From contig NZ_QZCH01000002.1 in the NCBI RefSeq assembly GCF_003596335.1, positions 62,001 through 126,000 of the forward strand: a stretch of 64,000 bases of DNA. The letters are read 5' to 3'. The position numbers and the translations under genes are program-made. Below, one piece after another: positions 29,636-38,840 of the stretch (positions are counted from its first letter, which is position 1; each line of letters opens with the position of its first letter). Source of the stretch: Motilimonas pumila. Its GTDB lineage: Bacteria; Pseudomonadota; Gammaproteobacteria; Enterobacterales; CBDFNC01. Below the pieces are notes generated by a model that was not told the origin of the DNA, searched no databases, and saw only the letters and a list, made by a program, of their open reading frames with translations.

Positions 29636-30337
29636 ATGAAAGCATACAGTGGTAAGGTTGTAGAATTAAGTCAATTTTCGGACTTTGTTTACAAGTTAGT
29701 ATTAGCGTTTGAACAAGATGTTGAGTTCCAAGCGGGACAATACTTAACCGTAGTCATGGGGGAAAAGGACAAACGCCCATTCTCAATCGCCAGCAGTCCG
29801 TTGCAATCACGCCAAGTTGAATTGCACATTGGCGCGTCTGAGCACAACCCTTACGCGATGGAAGTGATTGAGCAAGCTAAGCAACACGGCGAGCTCTCGG
29901 TAGAGATTGCGGCGGGTAAAGCTTTCTACCGTGAAGAGTCGAAGCGTCCAGTGATTTTGATTGCCGGTGGTACCGGGTTTTCTTATGTTAAATCTATCAT
30001 AGATTACTGCTTAGGCATCGATAGCCAACAGGACATCTTTTTGTACTGGGGTGGTAAGCAAGCTGAACACTTGTACTACCGTGATGAAATTGAGCAATGG
30101 TGTAAGCAGCAGCCTAAGCTGACTTACGTGCCTGTGCTTGAGCAGCCGCCGCAAGACTGGAGCGGTAAAACAGGCTTAGTTCATAAAGCGGTATTACAAG
30201 ATTTTGTGAGCCTTGAAGGTTATGACGTTTATATAGCGGGCCGCTTTGAAATGTCTGGCGCAGCGCGAGAAGACTTCCGTAAACAAGGTATTGAAGAAGC
30301 ACATTTATACGGTGATGCTTTCGAGTTTATTAAATAA
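29636..30337 (+). CDS. fre: NAD(P)H-flavin reductase Fre
   Basis: Reduces free flavins with NAD(P)H, cytosolic, 233 residues. The flavin-binding motif RPFSIAS and the nucleotide-binding segment LIAGGTGFSYVKSII are both present, followed by DVYIAGRFEMSGAARED at the C-terminus. Location after ubiD is conserved for fre. It may also reduce the ferredoxin encoded immediately upstream. Confidence 0.93.
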   Translation: MKAYSGKVVELSQFSDFVYKLVLAFEQDVEFQAGQYLTVVMGEKDKRPFSIASSPLQSRQVELHIGASEHNPYAMEVIEQAKQHGELSVEIAAGKAFYREESKRPVILIAGGTGFSYVKSIIDYCLGIDSQQDIFLYWGGKQAEHLYYRDEIEQWCKQQPKLTYVPVLEQPPQDWSGKTGLVHKAVLQDFVSLEGYDVYIAGRFEMSGAAREDFRKQGIEEAHLYGDAFEFIK

Positions 30338-30566
30338 AGTTTAGATTTTACTTATGCTTAGCCTAAACCTTTAGTTTGGGCTAGGCTACAAAAATTGAAA
30401 ATTTGCGAGACTGTTTCACATTTATTTGATATATCTGCTACTCACTTCCTGTTAGCCCCTGTAAATGCTTCCTATTTAGATTTGACTGTGCCACTATCTA
30501 GGCCGAATTAATTAGTAAACAACCATATCTAAAACATGGCGTTAGCTATCAATAGCCGACTTGTTA

Positions 30567-30611
30567 ATGTCATAAATCTGACCTGCGTTTGTCACGCCTT
30601 GTTTCTAGCAT
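30567..30611 (+). promoter_or_regulatory. PhoB-type promoter (Pho box and -10)
   Basis: ATGTCATAAATCTGACCT (30567-30584) matches 14 of 18 positions of the Pho box CTGTCATAAATCTGTCAC. A further half-site TGTCAC lies at 30590, exactly 22 bp (two 11-bp repeats) after the first TGTCAT. A -10-like TAGCAT follows 10 bp later (30606). This is the layout of PhoB-activated promoters. It is 33 bp before the start codon of a phytase-like gene. The rest of 30338-30566 shows only a weak hairpin near 30359-30385. Confidence 0.7.
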
Positions 30612-30643
30612 ATGGCCGATTTTAACACTCACAAGGGAAGTTC

Positions 30644-33600
30644 ATGAACACCACTAAGGGTATCAAAAGCATTCTTGCAACAAGTATTGCACTGGCACTG
30701 TTTGCCTGTGATTCTTCAGATGATGCGAGCCGTAGCGATATCACTCCTGCTCCAGAAGTGTCATTAGCGGGCGAGTACAGCCTAACTCAAGCATTAAAGA
30801 CAGTTACTTTCAGTAATGACAAAAGCTTAGATCTGACTCTGGGCTTTGGCTCTGGTGCTTATCATGCTAAAGCCGACGCAGCGAACGTGTTTTACACCAT
30901 CTCAGACCGCGGCCCAAATATCCCTTGTGACAAAGCCGGTGAAATTATTGGCCAAGCTGATTTCTGTAAAGGGGATAGCGAAGGCAAAATTTTCCCCGTG
31001 ACCGACTTTGCTCCGGTTATCTCTAAAATCGAATTGGTCGATGGCGCAGCGCAAGTGGTCGAGTCGATTACCCTTAAAGACAAAGAAGGCAATGCCTTAA
31101 CCGGTATTACGAATCCTTTGGCGAGCACAGAAAAAGCCTTTAGCAGCACTGGCGAAGAGCTGGCATTTGACGCTAATGGTGTTGACACAGAAGCCTTGGT
31201 GAAACTGGCTGATGGCACATTCTGGTTAGCAGAAGAATATGGCCCAAGTTTATTGCACGTAGCAGCGGATGGCACCGTGATTGAACGTTTAGTGACGCCT
31301 TCTGTTGCATCTGCGTTAGCCGATGCCAACTACACGGTCACGCCTGCGTTACCAGAAGTTTACAGCAAGCGTAAGCTTAACCGCGGTATCGAGTCTCTGG
31401 CGTTGTCTCCAGCCGAAGACGCATTGTATTTTGCAATGCAAAGCCCGCTGGCTAACCCGGATACAGAGAGCTACAAAGCATCTCGTCACGTTCGTGTGAT
31501 GAAGCTTGGCCTCACAGCAGGCAGCGTGACCGGCATTGAAGGTGAATACGTATATGTATTAGACACACCGCATACTTTTGCCAATGTTGCCAGTGGTCAA
31601 GGTGATTTAAAAGACGGCGCTGTGCGTAAACAGTCTGACGTAAAAGTCAGTGAAATGATCGCGATTGATAGCGACAAACTGGTTGTGCTGGAGCGAATCA
31701 GTGAGGTGACTAAGCTGTATGCTATCGATTTAGCCTCTGGTGATAATATTCACGGCAAAGACATCAGCACGGGTGCGGTGGAAAACCAAGAAAGCACACA
31801 AACTAAGACCCTAGAACAAGTTTACGACCTAGTTTCAGTGGGCGCGAAACCGGTTCAAAAGCAGTTGGTATTTAATAGTTTAACCAGCAGCCATCAGCTA
31901 CCTAAAAAGGTAGAAGGCTTAGCGCTACTAGATGAAAGCCATTTAGCCCTTATCAATGATAATGACTTTGGCATTGACGGTGAAACAACGCAAATTCAAG
32001 TATTGCCAATTGCTGAGCAGCTAAAAGTGGCTAGCCAAGCACCACAAGCGAAATTGATAGGCCGTTACGCTTCTAATAAATACGATGCCAGCGCAGCTGA
32101 AATTGTTGCGTTTGATAAAGTGAAGCAGCGTATATTTGTGGTGAATGCGCAAAGCGGGGCGATTGACGTGCTTGATGCTAGCGGCTTGACTGCTGATACC
32201 CAAGTGGATAACCCACTAACTTTAAACAACTTAAGTAAAACCAGTACGTTAGATGTTCGCACTGACGTAGCCGCCGCGAACATCGGCGCTGCCAATAGCG
32301 TTGCGGTGTACGGTGACTTATTAGCGGTGGCTATTGAAGCCGGTGATGAGCTAGGAAACAAACGCCAAGGCAAAGGTTTCGCTGCGTTCTATCGCCTAAA
32401 CACTGATGGCACCATTAGCTTCATCAAAGCGGTACAAGCGGGCTTTTTACCAGACATGGTGACGTTTACGCCAGACGGCTCTGCTGCGCTGGTTGCAAAC
32501 GAAGGTGAACCTGCTGGTAATTATGAAGTCGACCCTGTTGGTTCGGTTTCTTACATTGCGATTACGGCAGGTGTGCCAGCGGATACTGCTACGGACATTA
32601 GCTTTGCAGACTTCAATCAAGGTGGCAGTCGTGCCAGCGAAGTGCCAGCTGATTTTCGCGTTTATGGTCAAAGCCTAGCGGGAGTTAAATCCACTTTGGC
32701 CCAAGACGTTGAGCCTGAGTACATTGCAGTGGCAGCAGATAGCCAAACTGCATGGGTATCATTGCAAGAAAATAACGGTTTGGCAGTCATTGATTTAGCC
32801 GACAAAAAAGTGGCTAAAATCGTCTCACTTGGCGTGAAAGATTATAGCTTAGCCACTAACTCATTGGACTTAAACGATCGTGATAACCTGCCTGAACTAA
32901 CGGGTACTCCAACGGCTAACGGTAAAGCGAAGATCAACTTAGCCACTTGGAACAATGTGGTCGGTATGTATCAGCCAGACTCCATTGCGAGCTACAGCGT
33001 CAATGGTGAAACGTACGTGGTGACGGCAAACGAAGGTGACGCTCGTGAGTATTTCTTTGATGCCACAGAAGCAGAATGTACCGCGATGTCAGGGTTAGCT
33101 TGGGACGCAGACGATGGCTGTTTGGCTTACCTGGAAGAATACCGAGTGGAAGACTTGGTGGGTAAAGTGGTGTTTGCTGGCGAATTGGCAAGCTTAACCG
33201 GCGAAGAAGCCCTTGGCCGGGTTAAGTTATCAAATGTTTCTGGCGTCAATGCTGCCGGTGAAATCGAAACTATCCACTCTTACGGCGCGCGTTCTTTTTC
33301 AATTTGGAATGCTGCTGGTGAGCTGGTATTTGACTCAGGAAACGACTTTGAGCGCATCACTGCAGGTCGTGTAGGGCAGTATTTTAATGTCAGTAACGAC
33401 CGGAGCGTAGATCATAAGAAAAATGATCGCTCAAGTGCTAAAGGCCCTGAGCCGGAAGCACTTGCGGTGGGAGAAATTGACGGTCGCCAGTACGCTTTTG
33501 TAGGCCTAGAGCGTGTGGGTGGCTTTATGATTTACGATATTACTTCTGCTCAAGCACCACAGTTTGTGAGCTACATAGTGAACCGTGACTTTACCAAAGA

Positions 33601-33739
33601 TCCTACGGCGGAAGCCGCGGGAGATGTAGGCCCAGAAGGCATGAAGTTTGTCTCTGCAGCTGACAGCCCAACGGCTAAACCATTGCTGATTATTGGTAAT
33701 GAAGTAAGCGGTTCTACATCTGTTTACCAATTTGATTAA
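30644..33739 (+). CDS. lipoprotein fusing a phytase/esterase-like domain to a choice-of-anchor-I domain
   Basis: A 1031-residue exported protein with a lipobox (ALFAC). The N-terminal half (about 40-430) carries DRGPNIPCD and LADGTFWLAEEYGPSLL, features of the esterase-like phytase family. The C-terminal half (about 460-1030) carries GFLPDMVTFTPDG, VTANEGDAREY and GPEPEALAVGEIDG, as in choice-of-anchor-I beta-propeller proteins often found near alkaline phosphatases. It probably hydrolyses an organic phosphate ester at the cell surface. The Pho-box promoter supports a phosphate-scavenging role. Monocistronic, ended by a strong terminator. Confidence 0.85.
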   Translation: MNTTKGIKSILATSIALALFACDSSDDASRSDITPAPEVSLAGEYSLTQALKTVTFSNDKSLDLTLGFGSGAYHAKADAANVFYTISDRGPNIPCDKAGEIIGQADFCKGDSEGKIFPVTDFAPVISKIELVDGAAQVVESITLKDKEGNALTGITNPLASTEKAFSSTGEELAFDANGVDTEALVKLADGTFWLAEEYGPSLLHVAADGTVIERLVTPSVASALADANYTVTPALPEVYSKRKLNRGIESLALSPAEDALYFAMQSPLANPDTESYKASRHVRVMKLGLTAGSVTGIEGEYVYVLDTPHTFANVASGQGDLKDGAVRKQSDVKVSEMIAIDSDKLVVLERISEVTKLYAIDLASGDNIHGKDISTGAVENQESTQTKTLEQVYDLVSVGAKPVQKQLVFNSLTSSHQLPKKVEGLALLDESHLALINDNDFGIDGETTQIQVLPIAEQLKVASQAPQAKLIGRYASNKYDASAAEIVAFDKVKQRIFVVNAQSGAIDVLDASGLTADTQVDNPLTLNNLSKTSTLDVRTDVAAANIGAANSVAVYGDLLAVAIEAGDELGNKRQGKGFAAFYRLNTDGTISFIKAVQAGFLPDMVTFTPDGSAALVANEGEPAGNYEVDPVGSVSYIAITAGVPADTATDISFADFNQGGSRASEVPADFRVYGQSLAGVKSTLAQDVEPEYIAVAADSQTAWVSLQENNGLAVIDLADKKVAKIVSLGVKDYSLATNSLDLNDRDNLPELTGTPTANGKAKINLATWNNVVGMYQPDSIASYSVNGETYVVTANEGDAREYFFDATEAECTAMSGLAWDADDGCLAYLEEYRVEDLVGKVVFAGELASLTGEEALGRVKLSNVSGVNAAGEIETIHSYGARSFSIWNAAGELVFDSGNDFERITAGRVGQYFNVSNDRSVDHKKNDRSSAKGPEPEALAVGEIDGRQYAFVGLERVGGFMIYDITSAQAPQFVSYIVNRDFTKDPTAEAAGDVGPEGMKFVSAADSPTAKPLLIIGNEVSGSTSVYQFD

Positions 33740-33764
33740 TCGATAAAAAGGTTAATTTTTCGCT

Positions 33765-33801
33765 AAAAACGCCACCGGCTTAATTGACGGTGGCGTTTTT
33801 T
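33765..33801 (+). terminator. Rho-independent terminator
   Basis: Stem AACGCCACC / GGTGGCGTT with a 12-nt loop, flanked by A5 on the left and T6 on the right, so it could work in both directions. It closes the phytase-like gene. Confidence 0.88.
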
Positions 33802-33885
33802 GTGTTAACGGGGTCGCTGATAATGGCAAGCTGAGCTATAACTTGATCAAACAGCAGTTGATAGTTTGACGATTGAGGTTCAGAT

Positions 33886-34908
33886 ATGTCTGCCAATAAT
33901 GCTCCGCTAGCGCTTACTTACAATGGCCAAAAGGTGGTCTTTAATAGCGCTAAATCTGTATTAGATAATTTACTCAACGCGGGCATTAGTGTGCCGTATT
34001 CTTGTAAATCCGGCATCTGCCAAAGCTGTTTACTGCAATGTAAATCGGGCCAATTGGACCTAGATACCCACGCCGGTTTAAAACAAGCCTTGGTCGACTT
34101 AGGGTACTTTAAAGCCTGTTGCGCTTTCGCCAGCACCGATTTAGTGGTCTCTGGTGGTGAGCCCAAAGATTATCTTGGAGAAGCGGTCGTTACCGAGAAG
34201 CGAATGTTAAGTGACCGCGTGTGTGAAATCTTTTTAGAGCCCGCCACCTCACTTTATTATCACGCTGGCCAGTTTATCAATCTTCGCCGTGCAGACGGTG
34301 AAACCCGCAGCTACTCCCTCGCCAGTCTACCTGCAGCGCAGGGGCCGCTGGAAATACACGTGCAACGGATGCAAAATGGGATCCTAAGTAATTGGTTAGT
34401 TGATGAGGTAGAGGTAGGCGATCACCTACAAATTCAAGGCCCTTACGGTGAGTGTTATTACCGGCCTCTCGACAATCTACAAGCGATGTTATTAGTGGCA
34501 AATGAAAGCGGTTTGGCCCCAGCGCTCGGCATTGTCAGGGATGCTATAAACAGTGGCTTTAAAGGTGAAATCTATTTATTTCATGGCAGTAAAAAGCCAT
34601 CAGGTTTGTATTTGCATCAGGCGTTACATAACCTTGCCAAGGTGACAGACAACCTATTTTACCAAGGTGTACTCACTTGTTCACAACCTTGTGATAGCCA
34701 GTATCAATTGGCCGATTTGCTGCCATTTAGCTTTAAACATTTTCCTGATTTGAGAGACTTTTCGGTTTATTTATGTGGAGACAAAGACTTGGTTGAGCAA
34801 GGCCAAACCCTGGCGTTATCGTTAGGGGCTCACCATAAGCGAATCTACCGAGACCCGTTTTGCTTTCGTGAATTAAGAAAAACCAAGCGGCGTAACCACG
34901 CCGCTTGA
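33886..34908 (+). CDS. fused [2Fe-2S] ferredoxin-flavin oxidoreductase
   Basis: A 340-residue electron-transfer protein. The N-terminal ferredoxin domain has CKSGICQSCLLQC with the fourth Cys in KACCAFAS. The FAD domain has the RSYSLAS motif, followed by a nucleotide-binding domain with the C-terminal YLCGDKDLVEQG. This is the same set of modules as the separate ferredoxin and fre genes 4 kb upstream, but in one chain. Its partner oxygenase or reductase is not adjacent. It is a single gene between a terminator and a convergent lipoprotein gene. Confidence 0.88.
   Translation: MSANNAPLALTYNGQKVVFNSAKSVLDNLLNAGISVPYSCKSGICQSCLLQCKSGQLDLDTHAGLKQALVDLGYFKACCAFASTDLVVSGGEPKDYLGEAVVTEKRMLSDRVCEIFLEPATSLYYHAGQFINLRRADGETRSYSLASLPAAQGPLEIHVQRMQNGILSNWLVDEVEVGDHLQIQGPYGECYYRPLDNLQAMLLVANESGLAPALGIVRDAINSGFKGEIYLFHGSKKPSGLYLHQALHNLAKVTDNLFYQGVLTCSQPCDSQYQLADLLPFSFKHFPDLRDFSVYLCGDKDLVEQGQTLALSLGAHHKRIYRDPFCFRELRKTKRRNHAA
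34885..34906. repeat. hairpin between convergent genes
   Basis: An 8-bp perfect stem AAGCGGCG / CGCCGCTT overlaps the last codons of the oxidoreductase gene. There is no T-run, but it sits just before the convergent gene end at 34920 and may act as a bidirectional barrier. Confidence 0.45.
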
Positions 34909-34919
34909 GTTCACCCAGA

Positions 34920-36272
34920 TTAATAGTGCCTTGGACGAAAGTCCTGCTCAATAACATCTGGCTCAGGCCAAGCTGAGCGTGGAGATAGCCCAGAAATTGG
35001 ATTGATACTATCGCACCAGCCGACGAGTGGCAGAGCGGTGGGCGAGCCAAGGTTGTTAAAAAATTCATCGACTGCTAAAAGTTCATTCGCGGTCGCGTTG
35101 GCAAGTATGCGCTTTGTTACCATATGTGCTCTAGGGCGTACTTCACTGGCAGCGATTCTATTCCTTTGGCCCCATGCAACTACTCTGTCATTACAGGTTG
35201 TGTACTCATCGGGATTACTGGTATACGCCACATCGCGATCTACTCTATAAATTAACTTCATCATGCTTTCTTCAAACAGCATCGCCAGATCTTCAGCACT
35301 GTGGTAGTAAGCGTATTGGTCATTCGCCCCTTCACTTTCTAGCATATAACCTACTTCTTCCGGACGTAACGCCTTAAGGTCGTCTGTCACCGCAGCACCA
35401 CCGTATAGCGCTTGGGAAAGTCGCTTCATGGTTGAATCATGTAATTCAAACGTATTGATGAATAACTGCTTATGTTCGAAGTTGGTTCTATGTGCCTCAA
35501 CAAGTTGTGACAATCTGCTCACATCATCTGCAGAGATATTTGCTAAGTAGCTGTCATGGAAGATATCTCTGGCATGAGCAAGCTCATGAAATAATACTGT
35601 TGCAGCATGCACAACTACCTGATCAATACTGCGTTCCGCGCTATTAAATAAACTAAAATTAAACAAATATTGGTTATCATAAACGAAGCGGCTTGCAGTG
35701 GAAAAATCAAACGTTTTACTGTACTCGCCACGATAATCAGCTTCCTTATTTATGGTGTTTTTCTCAGCATTGGTGGTCCATAAATAATAGGGATCTATGT
35801 ATATCGCTCCAGTGTATAAATTGAAGTAAGCGGGTCGAATATCGGAAGCTATCACTACTGCTCTGACGCTTTGGAATAAAGGCAGTAGTTCTTTGGCGGT
35901 GTTTGGGTGTTCAAGCAGTTGTTGAAAACGTGTTTTCATCCAGTCGTCGGAAACGACTAACCGATCCATAACATCCTGAATGCTAGGGTTTGAGTTGGTA
36001 TGATAGATAAAAGGCAATTCATCGATAGAGCAGGAATTGCTTGCTTGGTCGGCTTGGACACATTTCACCAGGTTCTCGGCAAAAGGCGAATTTTCTATTG
36101 CTACCCTTAGCGCTACTTTTGATGATAAATCGGCTTCTGCAGTATTTTCACTTGAGCCAGTACCTGAACTTGGCTCTGGTTTCCCGGTTAAATTGATATC
36201 ATCCCCACCGCAACCACTAAGGATGCTGACGCTAAGGATGAGAGTCGTACTTATTGTTTTAATGCTAGGCAT
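34920..36272 (-). CDS. lipoprotein with HExxH zinc-protease motif
   Basis: A 450-residue lipoprotein. The signal peptide ends in a lipobox (ILSGC) followed by GGDD and a Ser/Gly linker. The HELAHARDIFHD segment is an HExxH zinc site and marks a probable metallopeptidase. A third ligand may be a Glu in the segment around EGANDQYAYYHSAEDLAMLFEE (two parts). The family is not recognised. The ATG at 36272 is chosen because it opens into the signal peptide; its ribosome site is weak. It lies upstream of, and on the same strand as, no close partner. Confidence 0.65.
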   Translation of the reverse strand: MPSIKTISTTLILSVSILSGCGGDDINLTGKPEPSSGTGSSENTAEADLSSKVALRVAIENSPFAENLVKCVQADQASNSCSIDELPFIYHTNSNPSIQDVMDRLVVSDDWMKTRFQQLLEHPNTAKELLPLFQSVRAVVIASDIRPAYFNLYTGAIYIDPYYLWTTNAEKNTINKEADYRGEYSKTFDFSTASRFVYDNQYLFNFSLFNSAERSIDQVVVHAATVLFHELAHARDIFHDSYLANISADDVSRLSQLVEAHRTNFEHKQLFINTFELHDSTMKRLSQALYGGAAVTDDLKALRPEEVGYMLESEGANDQYAYYHSAEDLAMLFEESMMKLIYRVDRDVAYTSNPDEYTTCNDRVVAWGQRNRIAASEVRPRAHMVTKRILANATANELLAVDEFFNNLGSPTALPLVGWCDSINPISGLSPRSAWPEPDVIEQDFRPRHY

Positions 36273-36407
36273 GGAGAGTCTCAGGTTAAAGCATGTGATA
36301 ATAGCCATATCATCGTTTTTTGAGCATTTAAAAGCCAACTATTTAACAAAAAAAAGTGATCTTTGTGCCGCTCTAACCTGAGGTTTACTTATTTATCTGT
36401 GCTACCT

Positions 36408-37853
36408 CTAGCAACCTGGGCCACATTCTAGGCACATTTGTGTCATGGCTGGACCAAGGTGTAGCTTGGCATTCAGGTCTCGCAGTGCCGTTCTCACGCC
36501 TTCTTCTATCACGGGGTGGTAGAAAGGCATATCCAGCATTTGCGCTATGGTCATTTGGTTTTGATGTGCCCATGCCAGTAAGTGTGCCAAATGTTCCGCG
36601 TTCGGGCCTATCATTTCCGCACCTAAAAAGCGGCCGGTGCCGTTTTCACCATAGAGTTTCAATACCCCTTTATTCACCAACATGACACGGCTACGACCTT
36701 GGTTCTCAAAGCTGACTTCGCCCGTTTCAAAACAGCCACAAGGGCCAAGGCGCTCGGTGATCTGGCGGTGAGTCTCACCTACCATGGCGATTTGTGGGTC
36801 ACTAAACACAGCAGAGATAGGCGTACGGCGAAGACCGGCGCGAATATCTGGGAACTGAGCGGCATTAGTACCGGCAATCTTGCCTTGGTCTGCGGCTTCG
36901 TGCAGTAACGGTATTTGGTTACTTGAATCACCGGCGATGAAAATATGCGGTACAGACGTTTGCATCGTGTATGGGTCTGCCACCGGTACGCCTTTCGCAT
37001 CGAGCTCTATGGTGATATTTTCCAAGCCGATATTATCAACATTCGGCTGGCGACCTGTGGCTGCTACAAGGTAGTCAACACGTATGGTCTGAGCCTTGCC
37101 CTCTAGGTCAACAAAGTCCAACACCACGTGTTCACCTTCGCGGCGAATGTTATCTACCTTAGCGTCAGGATCTAGGTAGAATTCACTGGCAAAGGTCTCT
37201 TTGGCATACGCCATCACGCTAGGGTCGGTTAAGGGGCCTACTTGGCCACCAATGCCAAACATGTGTACTTTTACGCCCAAGCGATGCAATGATTGCCCCA
37301 GCTCTAAACCAATAACGCCTGGGCCAAACACAGCAACCGATTCGGGTAAGTCGTGCCAATCAAAAATATCGTCATTCACCACCAAGCGGTCACCTAATGA
37401 CTGCCAAGGCGCTGGCCAAGCAGGGCGTGAGCCAGTAGCAATAACGATGCGTTTTGCTGCAATGGTTTGTTCGCCTACTTGCAAGGTATTGGCGTCAATA
37501 AACTTGGCAAAGCCTTGAATTTTATCTTCTGCTGGAATGCCATCAACGGATTCAAGTACAAAGCCAACAAAGCGGTCTCGTTCATCACGAACCCGTTTCA
37601 TTACCGCTTGGCCATCAATTGCTGGGCGGCCAAGGTTTACCCCAAACGCGGCAGACTTTTCGTATTGGTGCGCATTTTCTGCTGCTGCAATCAGCAATTT
37701 ACTTGGCATACAGCCTACGCGTGCACAGGTGGTTCCAAATGGGCCACCTTCAATGATCGCCACGGATTGATTTTGTTCTTTGGCGGCGCGATACGCTGCT
37801 AAACCTGCGGTACCACCACCAATCACTGCAACATCTAACTGTTTGATTGACAC
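36408..37853 (-). CDS. pyridine nucleotide-disulfide oxidoreductase with Cys-rich tail
   Basis: A 481-residue FAD/NAD(P)-dependent reductase of the dihydrolipoamide dehydrogenase/mercuric reductase group. The FAD site is VIGGGTAGLAAYRA, the redox disulfide is CARVGC (Cys43, Cys48) and the dimer domain is at the C-terminus. The start is GTG at 37853 with AGGAG 7 nt upstream. The protein ends with CLECGPGC, an extra Cys-rich tail absent from ordinary lipoamide dehydrogenases and suggesting a shuttle as in thioredoxin or mercuric reductases. It follows the peroxiredoxin-glutaredoxin gene by about 115 bp and may recycle it; this is inference. Confidence 0.85.
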   Translation of the reverse strand: MSIKQLDVAVIGGGTAGLAAYRAAKEQNQSVAIIEGGPFGTTCARVGCMPSKLLIAAAENAHQYEKSAAFGVNLGRPAIDGQAVMKRVRDERDRFVGFVLESVDGIPAEDKIQGFAKFIDANTLQVGEQTIAAKRIVIATGSRPAWPAPWQSLGDRLVVNDDIFDWHDLPESVAVFGPGVIGLELGQSLHRLGVKVHMFGIGGQVGPLTDPSVMAYAKETFASEFYLDPDAKVDNIRREGEHVVLDFVDLEGKAQTIRVDYLVAATGRQPNVDNIGLENITIELDAKGVPVADPYTMQTSVPHIFIAGDSSNQIPLLHEAADQGKIAGTNAAQFPDIRAGLRRTPISAVFSDPQIAMVGETHRQITERLGPCGCFETGEVSFENQGRSRVMLVNKGVLKLYGENGTGRFLGAEMIGPNAEHLAHLLAWAHQNQMTIAQMLDMPFYHPVIEEGVRTALRDLNAKLHLGPAMTQMCLECGPGC

Positions 37854-37969
37854 AATAAGACTCCTACGCCATGGCAATGCTGGTGTCGATCACCGCAACA
37901 TGAGCGAAAATAAAATGAGAAAGTAGGTAAAGCGAAAGAGGAAGGCGCTAGCCTTCCTCAGGCTTGGAG

Positions 37970-38698
37970 TTAAGCTAAGTGTGCTGCTAGCTCTTCACTG
38001 CCGCCAATGTGCTGGCCGTCGATGAATACTTGCGGCACCGTACTGCGACCTGTTAAGGCTTTTAAGCTAACGCTGGTTGCGTCTGTACCAAGTACCACTT
38101 CTTCGTAAGCCAGACCTTTGTCTGCAAGTAGCGCTTTTGCTTTGGCACAGAAAGGGCAACCAGGCTTGGTAATGATGCTGATCGCCGCTGGCGCTTTAGC
38201 CTCTGCGTTAATGTAGTTCAGCATAGTGTCGGCGTCAGACACTTTGAACGGGTCACCTGGCTCGTTCGGCTCGATAAACATTTTGTCGATGATGCCGTCT
38301 TTAACCAGCATCGAATAACGCCAGCTGCGCTTGCCAAAACCAATTTCAGACTTGTCTACTAGCATGCCCATGCCTTCGCTGAACTCACCGTTGCCATCAG
38401 GAATCACTGTGATGTTTTCGGCTTCTTGGTCTGCTAACCAAGCATTCATAACAAATGTGTCGTTCACGCTTAAACATACAATCTCATCAACACCGTTCTC
38501 TTTTAACACGCCGGCTAACTCGTTGTAGCGAGGCAAGTGGGTTGAAGAACAAGTTGGCGTGAATGCACCCGGTAAGGCAAATAGCGCCACCGTTTTACCT
38601 TTGAATAATTCGTCGCTAGTCACAGCAACCCATTGGTCGTTTTGACGCGTTTGGAAAGTAACTTGTGGTACTGCTTGACCTTCTTTATTGTCTAACAT
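37970..38698 (-). CDS. hybrid peroxiredoxin-glutaredoxin (Prx5-Grx)
   Basis: Reduces hydrogen peroxide and alkyl hydroperoxides with glutathione. It has 242 residues: an N-terminal peroxiredoxin 5 domain with peroxidatic Cys50 in PGAFTPTCSS, and a C-terminal glutaredoxin domain with KPGCPFC (Cys181, Cys184). Length and order match the Haemophilus-type hybrid enzyme. AAAGGA precedes the ATG. It is upstream of the disulfide reductase gene on the same strand. An ATAG-N7-CTAT palindrome about 110 bp upstream suggests OxyR-type control. Confidence 0.95.
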   Translation of the reverse strand: MLDNKEGQAVPQVTFQTRQNDQWVAVTSDELFKGKTVALFALPGAFTPTCSSTHLPRYNELAGVLKENGVDEIVCLSVNDTFVMNAWLADQEAENITVIPDGNGEFSEGMGMLVDKSEIGFGKRSWRYSMLVKDGIIDKMFIEPNEPGDPFKVSDADTMLNYINAEAKAPAAISIITKPGCPFCAKAKALLADKGLAYEEVVLGTDATSVSLKALTGRSTVPQVFIDGQHIGGSEELAAHLA

Positions 38699-38805
38699 GA
38701 TTTAATCCTTTTGATTTATTAATCTGCAATAATTTATGTTGTTTCGATGAGGTAATTATTGAAGAAAATCATAAAAAGGAAAAATTGTTTAAGATAATTA
38801 CTTCG

Positions 38806-38820
38806 ATAGCCTTAGGCTAT
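38806..38820. promoter_or_regulatory. OxyR-like palindrome
   Basis: ATAGCCTTAGGCTAT is a perfect 15-bp palindrome with the ATAG-N7-CTAT form of an OxyR half-operator. A second, looser CTAT-N5-ATAG element follows at 38828-38840. It lies upstream of the peroxiredoxin-glutaredoxin gene and just past the diguanylate cyclase stop. Confidence 0.4.
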
Positions 38821-38840
38821 TAAAAATCTATATTTGATAG

